DNA from: Pseudomonadota bacterium
Lineage (GTDB): Bacteria > Pseudomonadota > Alphaproteobacteria > Caulobacterales > Caulobacteraceae
Assembly (NCBI GenBank): GCA_021808285.1
Contig: JAKBBV010000003.1
Coordinates: 1-64,000, forward strand
Length of the DNA: 64,000 nucleotides
Reading direction: 5' to 3'
Below, piece after piece: positions 6,632 through 16,178 of this stretch (positions within the stretch are counted from its first letter, which is position 1; every line of letters starts with the position of its first letter). Made by a program: the position numbers and the translations under genes. Below the pieces are notes generated by a model. The model was not told the DNA's origin. It made no database searches and was given only the letters and a program-made list of their open reading frames with translations.

Positions 6632-9259
6632 TCAGGCCTTGGCGTAGGCGAGGATCGGCGCCAGCCAGCGTTCCGCCTCGGAGAGGTCCCAACCCTTGCG
6701 GATGGCATAGTCCGCCACCTGGTCGCGTCCGATCCGGCCGACGCCGAAATAGTGCGCCTCGGGATGGGCGAAATAGATGCCGCTCACCGAAGAGGCCGGG
6801 GTCATCGCGAAGCTCTCGGTGAGCGCGACGCCGGTCGCCGCCGTCGCATCGAGCAGATCGAACAGGGTCGCCTTCTCGGTATGGTCGGGCTGGGCGGGGT
6901 AGCCCGGCGCGGGCCGAATGCCGCGATAGCGCTCGGCCAGCAACGCCTCCAGGTCGAAGCCCTCGTCCGGGGCATAGCCCCAGAGTTCGGTCCGCACCCG
7001 GTGGTGCAGCGCCTCGGCATAGGCCTCCGCCAGCCGATCGGTCAGTGAGGACAGGAGGATCGCGGAATAGTCGTCGCCCTTGGCGCGAAAGCTGGCGGCG
7101 ACGCCGCCGCGATCCGGCCCTGCGGTGACGGCGAAGCCGCCGATCCAGTCCTCCCCAGAGGGCGCCACGAAATCAGCGAGGGCGAGGTTGGCGCGGCCCT
7201 CCGACTTGGTCATCTGTTGGCGCAGGGTGTGCAAGCGCGCCCGGACCTGGGTGCGCGTCTCATCGGTCCAGACGACGATGTCATCGCCGTCCGAATTGGC
7301 GGGCCAGAAGCCGGCGACGCCTCGCGGCGCGAACCATTCCTCGGCGATGAGACGGTTCAGCAGGGCTTGACCATCAGCGAACAGGCTGCGGGCCGCGTCG
7401 CCAACCAGGTCATCCTCAAGGATCGCCGGATACCGGCCGACAAGTTCCCAGGCGGCGAAGAAGGGCGACCAGTCGATAAACGGCCGGATTTCCGCGAGCG
7501 AGAGATGAACCGGGCGCGCGCCAATGAAGGAGGGCCGAGGCGGCGGCGGCGAGGTCCAGTCTATGCGGAACGCATTCGCCCTCGCCTCCTGAAGGCCGGC
7601 GCGCGCCTTGCTGTCCTGACTGCGGGCGAACTGCTCGCGGATCTGCTCATATTCCGCGCGCGTTTCGGCCACGGCGCGCGCGCTCTCAGTTGGAGACAGT
7701 AGCGAGGACACCACGCCGACGGCGCGACTGGCGTCGAGCACATAGGTGGTCGAGCCCGAGGGATAGGCCGGGGCGATCTTCACCGCCGTGTGGGTGCGGC
7801 TCGTCGTGGCGCCGCCGATCAGGAGCGGGACCCTGAAACCGCGTCGCTCCATCTCCGAGGCCACGAACACCATTTCGTCGAGCGACGGCGTGATCAGGCC
7901 TGACAGTCCGATCGCATCGGCGCCGTGGGCCTGCGCCTCGTCGAGAATCCGGTCAGCCGGGGTCATGACGCCAAGGTCGATGACCTCATAGTTGTTGCAC
8001 TGCAGAACGACCCCGACGATGTTCTTGCCGATATCGTGGACGTCGCCCTTGACCGTGGCCATGACGATCTTGCCGGCGCTCTGCCGCGGGCCGTCTGACG
8101 CCTCGGTCTCCATGAACGGCAGGAGCCAGGCCACAGCCTGCTTCATCACCCGGGCCGACTTGACCACCTGAGGCAGAAACATCTTGCCGGCGCCGAAAAG
8201 ATCGCCCACCCGGTTCATGCCCGCCATCAAGGGGCCTTCGATCACGTCCAGAGGCCGGGTGGCCTTGAGCCGAGCCTCCTCGGTGTCGGCGTCGATGAAC
8301 TCCGTGATTCCATGCACCAGGGCGTGGCTCAGTCGCTCCTCGACAGCCGCTCGACGCCAGGCGTCGTCGACGGCCTTGGCCTCGGACTTGCCGCCCTTAT
8401 AGCGCGGCGCCAGCTCCACCAGCCGCTCGGTCGCATCGGGGCGCCGATTGAGGACCACGTCTTCCACCGCCTCGCGCAAAGCGGGCTCGATCTCGTCATA
8501 GACCGGCAGTTCGCCCGCGTTGACGATCCCCATGTCCATGCCCGCGGCGATGGCGTGGTAGAGGAACACCGAATGCATGGCGCGACGGACCGGCTCGTTG
8601 CCGCGGAAGCTGAACGACACATTCGACACCCCGCCCGAGACCCGGGCATAGGGCAGCTGCTGCTTGATCGCCCGGGTCGCCTCGATGAAGTCGACGCCGT
8701 AATTGTCATGCGCCTCGATCCCTGTGGCGATGGCGAAGATGTTGGGGTCAAAAATGACGTCCTCGGGCGGAAAACCGATCGTCTGGGTGAGCAGGCGATA
8801 GGCCCTGTCGCAGATCTCCACCTTGCGGGCGCGAGTATCGGCCTGGCCGGCCTCGTCGAAGGCCATGACCACCACCGCAGCGCCGTAGCGAAGGCACTTG
8901 GTCGCCTGGGTCAGGAAGGCGGCCTCGCCCTCCTTCAGGGAGATCGAATTGACGATGGCCTTGCCTTGGACGCACTTCAGACCGGCTTCGATCACCTCCC
9001 ACTTCGAAGAGTCGACCATGATCGGGACCCGGGCGATATCGGGTTCGGCCGCCAGAAGGTTGAGGAAGGTCGTCATGGCGCGGACGCTGTCGAGCAGGCC
9101 CTCGTCCATGTTCACGTCGAGAACCTGCGCCCCCGCCTCCACCTGCGCCCGGGCCACGGACAAGGCGGCGGCATAGTCGCCCTCGGTGATCAGCTTGCGA
9201 AAGCGCGCCGATCCGGTGACGTTGGTGCGCTCACCGATATTGACGAAGACAGGCCTCAC
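6632..9259 (-). CDS. metH: Methionine synthase, pterin/cobalamin/activation domains (MetH part 2)
   Basis: An 875-residue protein equivalent to the C-terminal three domains of cobalamin-dependent methionine synthase, which moves a methyl group from 5-methyltetrahydrofolate to homocysteine. It opens with the pterin-binding barrel ([13 protein letters not shown]). Next come the four-helix cap and the B12-binding domain with the D-V-H-D-I-G-K-N-I motif whose His ligates cobalt (about residue 410). Last is the AdoMet reactivation domain, with [15 protein letters not shown] and the [10 protein letters not shown] end. It lacks the homocysteine-binding domain, which the upstream gene encodes. It is last in the arsR-metF-metH operon, 58 bp after part 1. 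Confidence 0.95.
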   Translation of the reverse strand: MRPVFVNIGERTNVTGSARFRKLITEGDYAAALSVARAQVEAGAQVLDVNMDEGLLDSVRAMTTFLNLLAAEPDIARVPIMVDSSKWEVIEAGLKCVQGKAIVNSISLKEGEAAFLTQATKCLRYGAAVVVMAFDEAGQADTRARKVEICDRAYRLLTQTIGFPPEDVIFDPNIFAIATGIEAHDNYGVDFIEATRAIKQQLPYARVSGGVSNVSFSFRGNEPVRRAMHSVFLYHAIAAGMDMGIVNAGELPVYDEIEPALREAVEDVVLNRRPDATERLVELAPRYKGGKSEAKAVDDAWRRAAVEERLSHALVHGITEFIDADTEEARLKATRPLDVIEGPLMAGMNRVGDLFGAGKMFLPQVVKSARVMKQAVAWLLPFMETEASDGPRQSAGKIVMATVKGDVHDIGKNIVGVVLQCNNYEVIDLGVMTPADRILDEAQAHGADAIGLSGLITPSLDEMVFVASEMERRGFRVPLLIGGATTSRTHTAVKIAPAYPSGSTTYVLDASRAVGVVSSLLSPTESARAVAETRAEYEQIREQFARSQDSKARAGLQEARANAFRIDWTSPPPPRPSFIGARPVHLSLAEIRPFIDWSPFFAAWELVGRYPAILEDDLVGDAARSLFADGQALLNRLIAEEWFAPRGVAGFWPANSDGDDIVVWTDETRTQVRARLHTLRQQMTKSEGRANLALADFVAPSGEDWIGGFAVTAGPDRGGVAASFRAKGDDYSAILLSSLTDRLAEAYAEALHHRVRTELWGYAPDEGFDLEALLAERYRGIRPAPGYPAQPDHTEKATLFDLLDATAATGVALTESFAMTPASSVSGIYFAHPEAHYFGVGRIGRDQVADYAIRKGWDLSEAERWLAPILAYAKA

Positions 9260-9317
9260 GGACGGGCGCTCCGGGGCCGTTGGCGGTCCATGGGACCCGT
9301 TTTGAGAACAGGGACCA

Positions 9318-10397
9318 TCACGCCAGCTCGAACGCCTCGAGACCGGACAGACGCAGGGCCGGCGTCATTTCCGGCGGCACGCGTGGGGACGCCCCCCTGG
9401 CCGCCTCGGCGATGGCGGCGATGTGCTCTGGCGTCGTGCCACAGCAACCGCCCAGAATGTTCACCAGTCCGCTGGCCGCCCACTCCCGAAGCTGGCCCGC
9501 CGTCTCCTCCGGTGTTTCGTCATATTGGCCAAAGGCGTTGGGTAGTCCGGCATTGGGATAGGCCGCCACCAGGGTGTCGGCGATGCGCGCCAATTCGGCG
9601 ACGTGCGGGCGCATGAGCTCGGCGCCCAGAGCGCAGTTGAAGCCCACGGCGAAGGGGCGCGCATGCCGGATGGAGTGCCAGAACGCGGCCACCGTCTGCC
9701 CGGACAGCGTGCGTCCCGAGCGGTCCGTGATCGTACCCGAAATCCACAGCGGCAGGGGCTCGAACCCCTCGTCCTGGAGATCGAGAATGGCCTTGATCGC
9801 GGCCTTGGCGTTCAGGGTGTCAAAGACGGTCTCCACAAGGAAGAGGTCCACACCACCCTCGTGCAGCGCCCTGGCCTGTTCCCGATAGGCTTCATAGACC
9901 GCGTCGAAACTCACCTGGCGCGCCCCAGGATCGTTGACGTCGCTGGACATGGAGAGCGTGCGGTTGAGAGGTCCAATCGAACCCGCCACGAATCTCGGCT
10001 TCTCCGGCGTTCGCTGCGACCAGGCCTCCGCGGAGGTGCGCGCCAGTCGCGCGGCGGCAAGATTGAGATCACGCACGGCGCTCTCCAGGCCATAGTCGGC
10101 CTGGCTGATGGCGGTCGCATTGAAGGTGTTGGTTTCGGCGATGTCGGCGCCCGCCTCGAAATAGAGGTCGTGCAGATTGGCGACGATGTCCGGCCTCGTC
10201 AGGCACAGGAGGTCATTGTCGCCCTTGAGCGGCATAGCGTGGTCCGCAAAGCGCTCGCCGCGGAAATCCGCTTCCTCCAGCCCTCTGCGCTGGATCATCA
10301 CGCCCCACGAACCGTCGAGCACCAGGACCTGGGTCTTGGCCGCGGCATGAAGGGCAGCGATGCGCTCAGCGCGGCCCTGTCTTGGATCGACGCTCAT
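9318..10397 (-). CDS. metH: Methionine synthase, homocysteine-binding domain (MetH part 1)
   Basis: A 359-residue homocysteine S-methyltransferase domain, the N-terminal module of MetH as a separate polypeptide. The ATG at 10397 is chosen because it overlaps the metF stop as ATGA, and the upstream extension in the ORF track lies inside metF. Zinc ligands are visible as the Cys in G-F-N-C-A-L-G and the Cys pair in G-G-C-C-G-T-T. The start [10 protein letters not shown] matches the family. It must work with the protein from the next gene to give a complete enzyme. Split MetH is known from Alphaproteobacteria, so this is not a disrupted gene. Confidence 0.93.
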   Translation of the reverse strand: MSVDPRQGRAERIAALHAAAKTQVLVLDGSWGVMIQRRGLEEADFRGERFADHAMPLKGDNDLLCLTRPDIVANLHDLYFEAGADIAETNTFNATAISQADYGLESAVRDLNLAAARLARTSAEAWSQRTPEKPRFVAGSIGPLNRTLSMSSDVNDPGARQVSFDAVYEAYREQARALHEGGVDLFLVETVFDTLNAKAAIKAILDLQDEGFEPLPLWISGTITDRSGRTLSGQTVAAFWHSIRHARPFAVGFNCALGAELMRPHVAELARIADTLVAAYPNAGLPNAFGQYDETPEETAGQLREWAASGLVNILGGCCGTTPEHIAAIAEAARGASPRVPPEMTPALRLSGLEAFELA

Positions 10398-11314
10398 GAA
10401 GCGATTTCCCGTACGCCCAGGACCCGGCAGATGGCGTAGACCAGGTCGGCCCTGTTGAGGGTGAAGAAATGAAAGTCCTCGAAACCCTCTTCCTGGAGGC
10501 GCGCGCACATTTCGGAAGCGACCGAGGCGGCGATCAACCTTCGGGTCTCGGGGTCCTTGTCGAGACCGTCGAACAGGCGACCGAGCCACGGCGGCAGGAC
10601 GACGCCGTTGGCCTCGGCCATGCGCCGCAATCCCTTGTAGCTCGAGACCGGCATGATCCCAGGCAGGACCGGGATCGTCACGCCCGCTCGCCGGATCCGC
10701 TCGATGAAGCGGAGAAAGCCGTCGACGTCGAAGAAGAAGTTGGTGATGGCGCGCGTGGCGCCGGCGTCGATCTTGGCCTTCAGGACGTCGATGTCGTGCT
10801 CAAGAGAAGGGCTTTCGGGGTGGACCTGAGGATAGAGCGCCACAGAGAGCTCGAAGGGAGCGATGGCCCGGATGCCCACCGCCAGATCGGTAGCGTTGGC
10901 ATAGCCGTCCGGGCGCGGTGAATAGGCGCCTCCGATCTGCCCCGGCGGATCGCCGCGAAGCGCGACGATGTGGCGCACGCCCGCATTCCAGTAGTCCCGC
11001 ACGATCTCGTCGACTTCGGACCGACTGGCGTCGACGCAGGTGAGGTGGGCGGCGGGCGCCAGGCGCGTCTCACGCAACATGCGCAGCACCGTCCGATGGG
11101 TCCGCTCCCGCGTGGAGCCGCCCGCACCGTAGGTCACCGAGACGAAACTCGGGGCAAGCGGCTCAAGACGCCGGATCGCGCGCCAAAGCTCCTCCTCGGC
11201 CTCGGGCGTTTTCGGCGGCGAGAACTCGAACGAGACGCGCGGCGGCGCATGCTGGCGCCCCTGCGTGCGGGCCACGGGGCCGAGCGCGGTCGCGGTCGTC
11301 GGTTGGGAGGTCAT
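10394..11314 (-). CDS. metF: 5,10-methylenetetrahydrofolate reductase
   Basis: A 306-residue FAD-dependent TIM-barrel enzyme that reduces methylene-THF to the 5-methyl-THF used by MetH. Family landmarks are [10 protein letters not shown] (about residue 30, containing the catalytic Glu), [16 protein letters not shown], and F-F-F-D-V-D-G-F near residue 185. The start at 11314 overlaps the ArsR-methyltransferase stop as ATGA. The longer ORF-track start would run further into that gene. Tight overlap on both sides shows translational coupling within a four-gene methionine-cycle operon. Confidence 0.95.
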   Translation of the reverse strand: MTSQPTTATALGPVARTQGRQHAPPRVSFEFSPPKTPEAEEELWRAIRRLEPLAPSFVSVTYGAGGSTRERTHRTVLRMLRETRLAPAAHLTCVDASRSEVDEIVRDYWNAGVRHIVALRGDPPGQIGGAYSPRPDGYANATDLAVGIRAIAPFELSVALYPQVHPESPSLEHDIDVLKAKIDAGATRAITNFFFDVDGFLRFIERIRRAGVTIPVLPGIMPVSSYKGLRRMAEANGVVLPPWLGRLFDGLDKDPETRRLIAASVASEMCARLQEEGFEDFHFFTLNRADLVYAICRVLGVREIAS

Positions 11315-12282
11315 GCGATCCGCCTGAGATGCGACGGCGCGCGCTCGGCGCGCCATATCTTCACCGTCAAGCCGCCCGTGACATGCGGAGGAAGGGTCAC
11401 CGTCTCCGGCGCAGCCAGGCCCGACTCGGCGAGCCAGCGCTCCATCTCCGCGTCGCCGAAACCCAGGCGTCGATGCCGATGTTCGGCGCGCAGAAACTCA
11501 AGATCATGGGGCGCGAAGTCGACAATCAGAAGCCGGCCTCCAGGCCTGACAATCCGCGCCGCCTCCGCCACCGCCGCACCGGGGTCGGCAAGGTAGTGAA
11601 GCACCTGATGGATCATCACCAGATCCGCCTCCCCGGCGCCGAGGCCGGTCGCCAGAATGTCGCCGTGGCGAAGCTCGCAGGCGCGAAGTCCCACCGAAGC
11701 GACCTGGGCGCGGGCGATGTTCAGCATCTGGCGCGACAGATCGAGGCCAACAGCAGACGATGCCCGCTCGCCAAGAAGAGTGAGCATCCGCCCCGTGCCC
11801 GAACCGAGGTCGACCACGCGCTCGAAAGGCCCCTCCCCCGCCAATCTGAGAATGGCCGCCTCCACGTCGTCCTCAGCGGTGTAGAGCGAACGGATCTCAT
11901 CCCAGCGCGCCGCGTTCTCGGCAAAATACTGAGCCGCTTGTTGAGCCCGCTCCTCGGCCACTCCGGCCAGTCGTTCGAAATCGCGGCAGAGGGTCGGATC
12001 GTCTTGGGAAATGAGGGCGAGGATCTGATCGGCCAGCCCCCGGACGGGCGAGACCCGCGACAGGCGATAGAAGACCCAGGCGCCATCCGGAAAGCGCTCG
12101 ATGAGTCCGGCCTCCGCCAACAGCTTCAGATGTCGCGACACCCGAGGCTGACTTTGACCCAGGATGCGGCACAGCTCCAGAACCGCGAGCTCCTCCCGCG
12201 CCAGGAGCGCCAGGATGCGCAGACGCGTCGGCTCCGCTGCGGCGCGAAGCGCTCCTACCGCCTGATCGGACGAGATGGCCAT
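11311..12282 (-). CDS. ArsR-family regulator fused to a SAM-dependent methyltransferase
   Basis: A 323-residue two-domain protein. Residues about 1-95 are a winged helix of the ArsR type (E-P-T-R-L-R-I-L-A-L-L, then a recognition helix Q-S-Q-P-R-V-S-R-H-L-K-L). Residues about 140-300 are a class I methyltransferase with the SAM loop V-D-L-G-S-G-T-G-R-M and the acidic V-G-L-D-L-S. It heads the metF-metH operon and is probably an autoregulator sensing SAM or S-adenosylhomocysteine, like the SahR group of proteobacterial ArsR proteins (inference). The ATG at 12282 is used. The ORF-track start is a TTG that would place the operator palindrome inside the coding sequence. No Shine-Dalgarno precedes 12282, so translation may be leaderless. 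Confidence 0.9.
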   Translation of the reverse strand: MAISSDQAVGALRAAAEPTRLRILALLAREELAVLELCRILGQSQPRVSRHLKLLAEAGLIERFPDGAWVFYRLSRVSPVRGLADQILALISQDDPTLCRDFERLAGVAEERAQQAAQYFAENAARWDEIRSLYTAEDDVEAAILRLAGEGPFERVVDLGSGTGRMLTLLGERASSAVGLDLSRQMLNIARAQVASVGLRACELRHGDILATGLGAGEADLVMIHQVLHYLADPGAAVAEAARIVRPGGRLLIVDFAPHDLEFLRAEHRHRRLGFGDAEMERWLAESGLAAPETVTLPPHVTGGLTVKIWRAERAPSHLRRIA

Positions 12283-12285
12283 GGG

Positions 12286-12305
12286 ATATAAAGATATCTT
12301 TATAT
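12286..12305. promoter_or_regulatory. Perfect 20-bp palindrome, probable ArsR-type operator
   Basis: ATATAAAGATATCTTTATAT is a perfect inverted repeat and very AT-rich against its surroundings. It starts three bases upstream of the regulator's ATG and lies in the 118-bp divergent gap to the acylase gene. Autoregulatory binding by the ArsR-methyltransferase is the natural inference. Binding would block both translation-start DNA and any -10 element there. Confidence 0.75.
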
Positions 12306-12400
12306 GATGCCCCGTCAAGGCGATGGCGTGTTGGTCGTGCTCAGCTTATGAAATCCTCACGCGTCCAGGAGATCTGGCCGTCGCTGTTAGGGAGTGTCGC

Positions 12401-14599
12401 ATGATCCGCTGGAAGCCCGCCCTGGCCGCTCTGACGACGGCAACGCTCGCGCTTTGGACCTCCCCGCAAGCGGTTCACGCGGCCACCTCAGGCGACGAGG
12501 CCAGATGGGCCGCGGAAGCCTCGCGGGTGACCATCACCCGCGACGACTGGGGCATCGCTCACGTTCACGGAAAGTCCGACGCCGATGCCGTTTTCGGCAT
12601 GATCTACGCACAGGCCGAGGACGATTTTAATCGGGTGGAGACCAACTACCTCACCGCGCTGGGGCGACGCGCCGAGGTCGAGGGCGAGGGCGCGATCTGG
12701 GGCGATCTGCGGCAGAGGCTATTCCTCGATCCCAAGGTGTTGAGGGCCGACTACGACAAGAGCCCCGTCTGGCTGAAAACGCTCATGGACGCCTGGGCGG
12801 ACGGGCTCAACGACTATCTCGCCACGCATCCCGAGGTTCACCCCAAGGTCATTCACAGATTCGAGCCCTGGATGGCCCTGGCCTTTTCCGAGGGCAGTAT
12901 CGGCGGCGACATAGAGCGGGCCTCTCTCAAGGACATCGCGGACCTCTATGGCGGGCCGGACGCCGCCGCGGCCATTCCCGAGACGCCTCCTGGGCCGAAG
13001 GAGCCCTCAGGCTCCAACGGCATCGCCATCGCCCCGTCCAACACGCGGGATCACCACGCCCTGCTGCTGATCAATCCGCACACTTCCTTTTTCTTCCGCT
13101 CAGAGCTGCAGATGACCAGCGACGACGGCCTTGACGCCTACGGCGCCGCGACCTGGGGACAGTTCTTCATCTACCAAGGGTTCAATCCGCATCTGGGGTG
13201 GATGCACACCTCCAGCGGAGTCGACAATGTCGACCTGTTCGCGGAGCAGGTCGTGAAGAAGGACGGAAAGCTCTATTTCCGTTACGGCTCTGAGCTCCGG
13301 CCCGTCCATGTCTCCACCGTGACCCTGGCCTACCGCACCTCTGGCGGCAATCTCGCTCAACGAACATTCACAGTCTATCGGACCCATCACGGACCGGTGG
13401 TGGCCCGGCGCAACGGCGCCTGGATCAGCCTGGCCCTGATGAACACCCCGATCGCAGCGCTGGAGCAGTCGTTCCTGCGCACCAAGGCCGACACACTCGC
13501 CGACTATCTGAAAATCGCGGAACTCAAGGCGAACTCTTCAAACAATACGCTGTTCGCAGATGACAAGGGCGACATCGCTTATCTGCACCCCCAGTTCATC
13601 CCCGTACGCAACAACGGCTTTGACTACACGCGACCGGTGGATGGCGCGGATCCGGCGACGGATTGGCAGGGCCTCACCCCGCTCGATCAGATTCCGCACG
13701 TGATCAATCCGTCCTCCGGCTACCTGTTCAACACCAACGACTCCCCGTGGATGACGGCGGGGCCAGACGACAGCCCCAAGGCCGAGGACTTCCCGAGATA
13801 CATGGATCGCGTGGGTGAGAATCCGCGCGGCGTTCACGCCTTGGAGCTTCTCCAGGGACGGCGCGACTTCACCTTGGAAGGTCTGATGAAGGCCGCCTTC
13901 GATCCCTTCCTGCCCGTCTTCCCCGAGTTGATCCCGGACATGGTCACGGCCTGGAACATGCTTGCGGCGGATGATCCGACCAAGGAGCGTCTCGAAGGCT
14001 CGCTCGGATTGCTGCGGTCCTGGAACAACCGATGGAGCGCGGACTCACGGGCCACGACACTCGCCGTGTATTGGGCCGAAGCGCTGCGCGATCGCGTCCT
14101 CAAGAGTCGTCCCGGTCTGGAAGGCATGGCCCTGATAGAGGCCATGAAGGCTGTGGACCCGACGGAGCGTCTGGATCTCCTCGACGCCACAGCGCGGCGA
14201 CTGGACGCCGAGTTCGGGTCCATCCCTCGCTGGGGTGACGTCAATCGGTTCCAGCGGCTGGATGACGCGATCCAACCCCATTTCAGCGATGCCGGCCCGT
14301 CCATCCCGGTTCCCTTCACCTCCTCTCAGTGGGGATCGCTCGCGTCGTTCGGGGCCCGGACCTATCCAGGCACGAAGAAGCGTTATGGAACATCGGGCAA
14401 CAGTTTCGTCGCGGTCGTCGAGTTCGGTCCCAAAGTGCGCGCCTACGCGGTGACCGCGGGGGGCGAGAGCGGCCACCCGGGTTCGCCCCATTTCGACGAC
14501 GAGGCGCTCCGCTATGCCAGCGGCGACCTGAGGCCGGTCTATTTCTACCCCGACCAGCTGGTCGGCCACACTGAGCGCACCTACCATCCGGGAACCTAG
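12401..14599 (+). CDS. Penicillin acylase family N-terminal-nucleophile hydrolase, exported
   Basis: A 732-residue precursor of an Ntn-hydrolase that cleaves amide-linked acyl groups (penicillin G, aculeacin or acyl-homoserine lactone acylases). The ATG at 12401 follows an AGGGAG ribosome-binding site and begins a signal peptide ending V-H-A-A. The alpha part carries R-D-D-W-G-I-A-H-V-H-G and E-D-D-F-N-R-V-E. Autoprocessing should occur at the Gly-Ser of P-S-G-S-N-G-I-A-I-A (about residue 205), freeing the catalytic Ser of the beta chain. Beta-chain landmarks are N-P-H-T-S-F-F-F and H-H-G-P-V-V. It is periplasmic, and its substrate cannot be assigned. It is divergent from the methionine operon with no obvious functional link. 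Confidence 0.88.
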   Translation: MIRWKPALAALTTATLALWTSPQAVHAATSGDEARWAAEASRVTITRDDWGIAHVHGKSDADAVFGMIYAQAEDDFNRVETNYLTALGRRAEVEGEGAIWGDLRQRLFLDPKVLRADYDKSPVWLKTLMDAWADGLNDYLATHPEVHPKVIHRFEPWMALAFSEGSIGGDIERASLKDIADLYGGPDAAAAIPETPPGPKEPSGSNGIAIAPSNTRDHHALLLINPHTSFFFRSELQMTSDDGLDAYGAATWGQFFIYQGFNPHLGWMHTSSGVDNVDLFAEQVVKKDGKLYFRYGSELRPVHVSTVTLAYRTSGGNLAQRTFTVYRTHHGPVVARRNGAWISLALMNTPIAALEQSFLRTKADTLADYLKIAELKANSSNNTLFADDKGDIAYLHPQFIPVRNNGFDYTRPVDGADPATDWQGLTPLDQIPHVINPSSGYLFNTNDSPWMTAGPDDSPKAEDFPRYMDRVGENPRGVHALELLQGRRDFTLEGLMKAAFDPFLPVFPELIPDMVTAWNMLAADDPTKERLEGSLGLLRSWNNRWSADSRATTLAVYWAEALRDRVLKSRPGLEGMALIEAMKAVDPTERLDLLDATARRLDAEFGSIPRWGDVNRFQRLDDAIQPHFSDAGPSIPVPFTSSQWGSLASFGARTYPGTKKRYGTSGNSFVAVVEFGPKVRAYAVTAGGESGHPGSPHFDDEALRYASGDLRPVYFYPDQLVGHTERTYHPGT

Positions 14600-14720
14600 G
14601 AGCCATTCACGCGCTCGGAGGCTCACCGCGGCCTTCGCCCTCCACTCGGGGTTGAAGCGCTTCCGCGCGGTCGGATCGCCCGGCCGGTTTCCCCCTGGCC
14701 AGACGGCGCGTGCGGGCGGC

Positions 14721-15719
14721 TCACGGCCGCGCGCGGGTCACGCACGGTTCACCGGCGAAATGGCGCCTCAGACTCTCGACAGTCGAGGCGATCATGCGGG
14801 CGATGGCGGCGTCGGTCGCGCCCGCGTGATGCGGCGTGAGAAAGGTATTGGGCGTCTCCTTCCATCGGGTCGCCGGCGTGGGCTCGGTCTCGAACACGTC
14901 CAGCGCCGCCTGTCCGAGGCGTCCATCCTGAAGGGCGCGGATCAGCTCATCCTCGTCGATGACGCTGCCTCTGGATACGTTCACGATCAGGCCATGGGGA
15001 CCAACGGCCTCGATCACTGACCGCTCGATGAGCCGACGGGTATCCTCGCTCGCGCGGCAGGCGACCACGAGGATATCGCTCCATCGCGCCAGGGCGATGA
15101 GATCGGGTAAGCGGGGCCAAGGGGCTTGTGGCTTCTCGCGGGGGCCCCACCAGGCGACCTCCAGGCCGAAGGGTGCGCAGCGGCGGGCCACAGCGACGCC
15201 GATATCGCCCAGACCGACCACCCCCAGCCGGCGACCGGCAAGACTGCGGCTGATGGTCTTGGAGTCCGCCCGCCAGGCCCCGGCTCGCAGCTGTCGATCC
15301 CCGGAGTTCAGCTGTCGCCAGGCGCCGATCGCCAGACCCATGGCGTGGTCGGCGACATCCTCATGGTTCACGCTCGGCGAGTGGGTGACGAGCACACCGC
15401 GCGCCTCGGCCCAGGGGACGTCCACGCCGTCATAGCCCGTGGTGAAACAGGCGATGAGCTCTAGCCTCGGCATGCGCCCGACCAAGACCTTGTCGATGGG
15501 AAACTCGCCCGCGACCACCATTGCTTCGATCTGGGAGAGGTCGTCGGGTCCCTGTCCCTCCCAGAGTCGCCGCACCTGATAGTCCGCCTCAAGTCGCCCT
15601 TCCAGGAAGGCGAGATGCGGCTGGGCGATGGCGACGACCGGGCGAACTTGCGAATCCAGCGCGGAATCCTCCTGTAAGGCGAAACGATGCAGAGTTGGTA
15701 GGCCCGCGCAGAGCCGCAT
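14721..15719 (-). CDS. D-2-hydroxyacid dehydrogenase (glyoxylate/hydroxypyruvate reductase type)
   Basis: An NAD(P)-dependent dehydrogenase of the D-isomer family that reduces 2-oxoacids such as glyoxylate or hydroxypyruvate. The nucleotide-binding motif is G-V-V-G-L-G-D-I-G (about residue 170). The active site has the Arg of N-V-S-R-G-S-V-I-D-E, the Glu of D-V-F-E-T-E-P and the His of L-T-P-H-H-A-G. The ATG at 15719 has a poor ribosome-binding site and adds about 20 residues beyond the family's usual beginning. A perfect AGGAGG at 15668-15673 sits eight bases before an in-frame CTG at 15659, which would give 312 residues. I keep the track start but regard CTG initiation as a serious alternative. 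Confidence 0.85.
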   Translation of the reverse strand: MRLCAGLPTLHRFALQEDSALDSQVRPVVAIAQPHLAFLEGRLEADYQVRRLWEGQGPDDLSQIEAMVVAGEFPIDKVLVGRMPRLELIACFTTGYDGVDVPWAEARGVLVTHSPSVNHEDVADHAMGLAIGAWRQLNSGDRQLRAGAWRADSKTISRSLAGRRLGVVGLGDIGVAVARRCAPFGLEVAWWGPREKPQAPWPRLPDLIALARWSDILVVACRASEDTRRLIERSVIEAVGPHGLIVNVSRGSVIDEDELIRALQDGRLGQAALDVFETEPTPATRWKETPNTFLTPHHAGATDAAIARMIASTVESLRRHFAGEPCVTRARP

Positions 15720-15815
15720 CGCCTTTGATGACTTGACGCAACCCTGATTCAGGCTTGAGCGTTATAGACATAGACGGGGCAATCCGGAGCCCCGATATTG
15801 GGAGCTCGAACGACC

Positions 15816-16079
15816 ATGACAGCTAGACTCATCTTCGTTTCCGCCGCCGCCGCCCTCGTCGCCGGATCGGCGTTTGCCGCCGATGCGCCGGCCGCCAAAC
15901 CGGCCCATCACGCCATGCACCATAAGGTCAAGGCGGAGGAAATGTTCGCGCCGCCCGCGACGCCGATCCCCTATGCGGAAATGGCCAAATATGATGAGCC
16001 GGCGGCCAAGCCGATGGCGCATCACCACAAGGGGATGCACAAGGACATGAAGCCCAAGGCCGACGCGCCGAAATCCTGA
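15816..16079 (+). CDS. Small exported His/Lys/Met-rich protein
   Basis: An 87-residue protein starting M-T-A-R-L-I-F-V with a signal peptide ending A-F-A-A. The ATG at 15816 is preferred to the TTG of the track because a GGAG site lies about ten bases upstream and it starts the signal peptide cleanly. The mature part is rich in Ala/Pro/Lys/His, with H-H-A-M-H-H-K and H-H-H-K-G-M-H-K clusters that could bind metal such as copper or nickel. No catalytic domain is present. I do not recognise a named family, and metal binding is inferred from composition only. Confidence 0.65.
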   Translation: MTARLIFVSAAAALVAGSAFAADAPAAKPAHHAMHHKVKAEEMFAPPATPIPYAEMAKYDEPAAKPMAHHHKGMHKDMKPKADAPKS

Positions 16080-16178
16080 CGGGGCGTCTTCGTACGAAGC
16101 GAGGGGCGGGTCTTAGGCGGCCAGCCCCTTTCCTCGCCGCCGGCTAAACCTCGTCCGGTCCGACGAGGTCCGTGCCGG

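Noticed and set aside
9259-9318. metH split as a frameshift or sequencing error
   Set aside because: A 58-bp spacer separates two independently complete coding regions, each starting and ending at a domain border, as in other alphaproteobacterial split MetH pairs.
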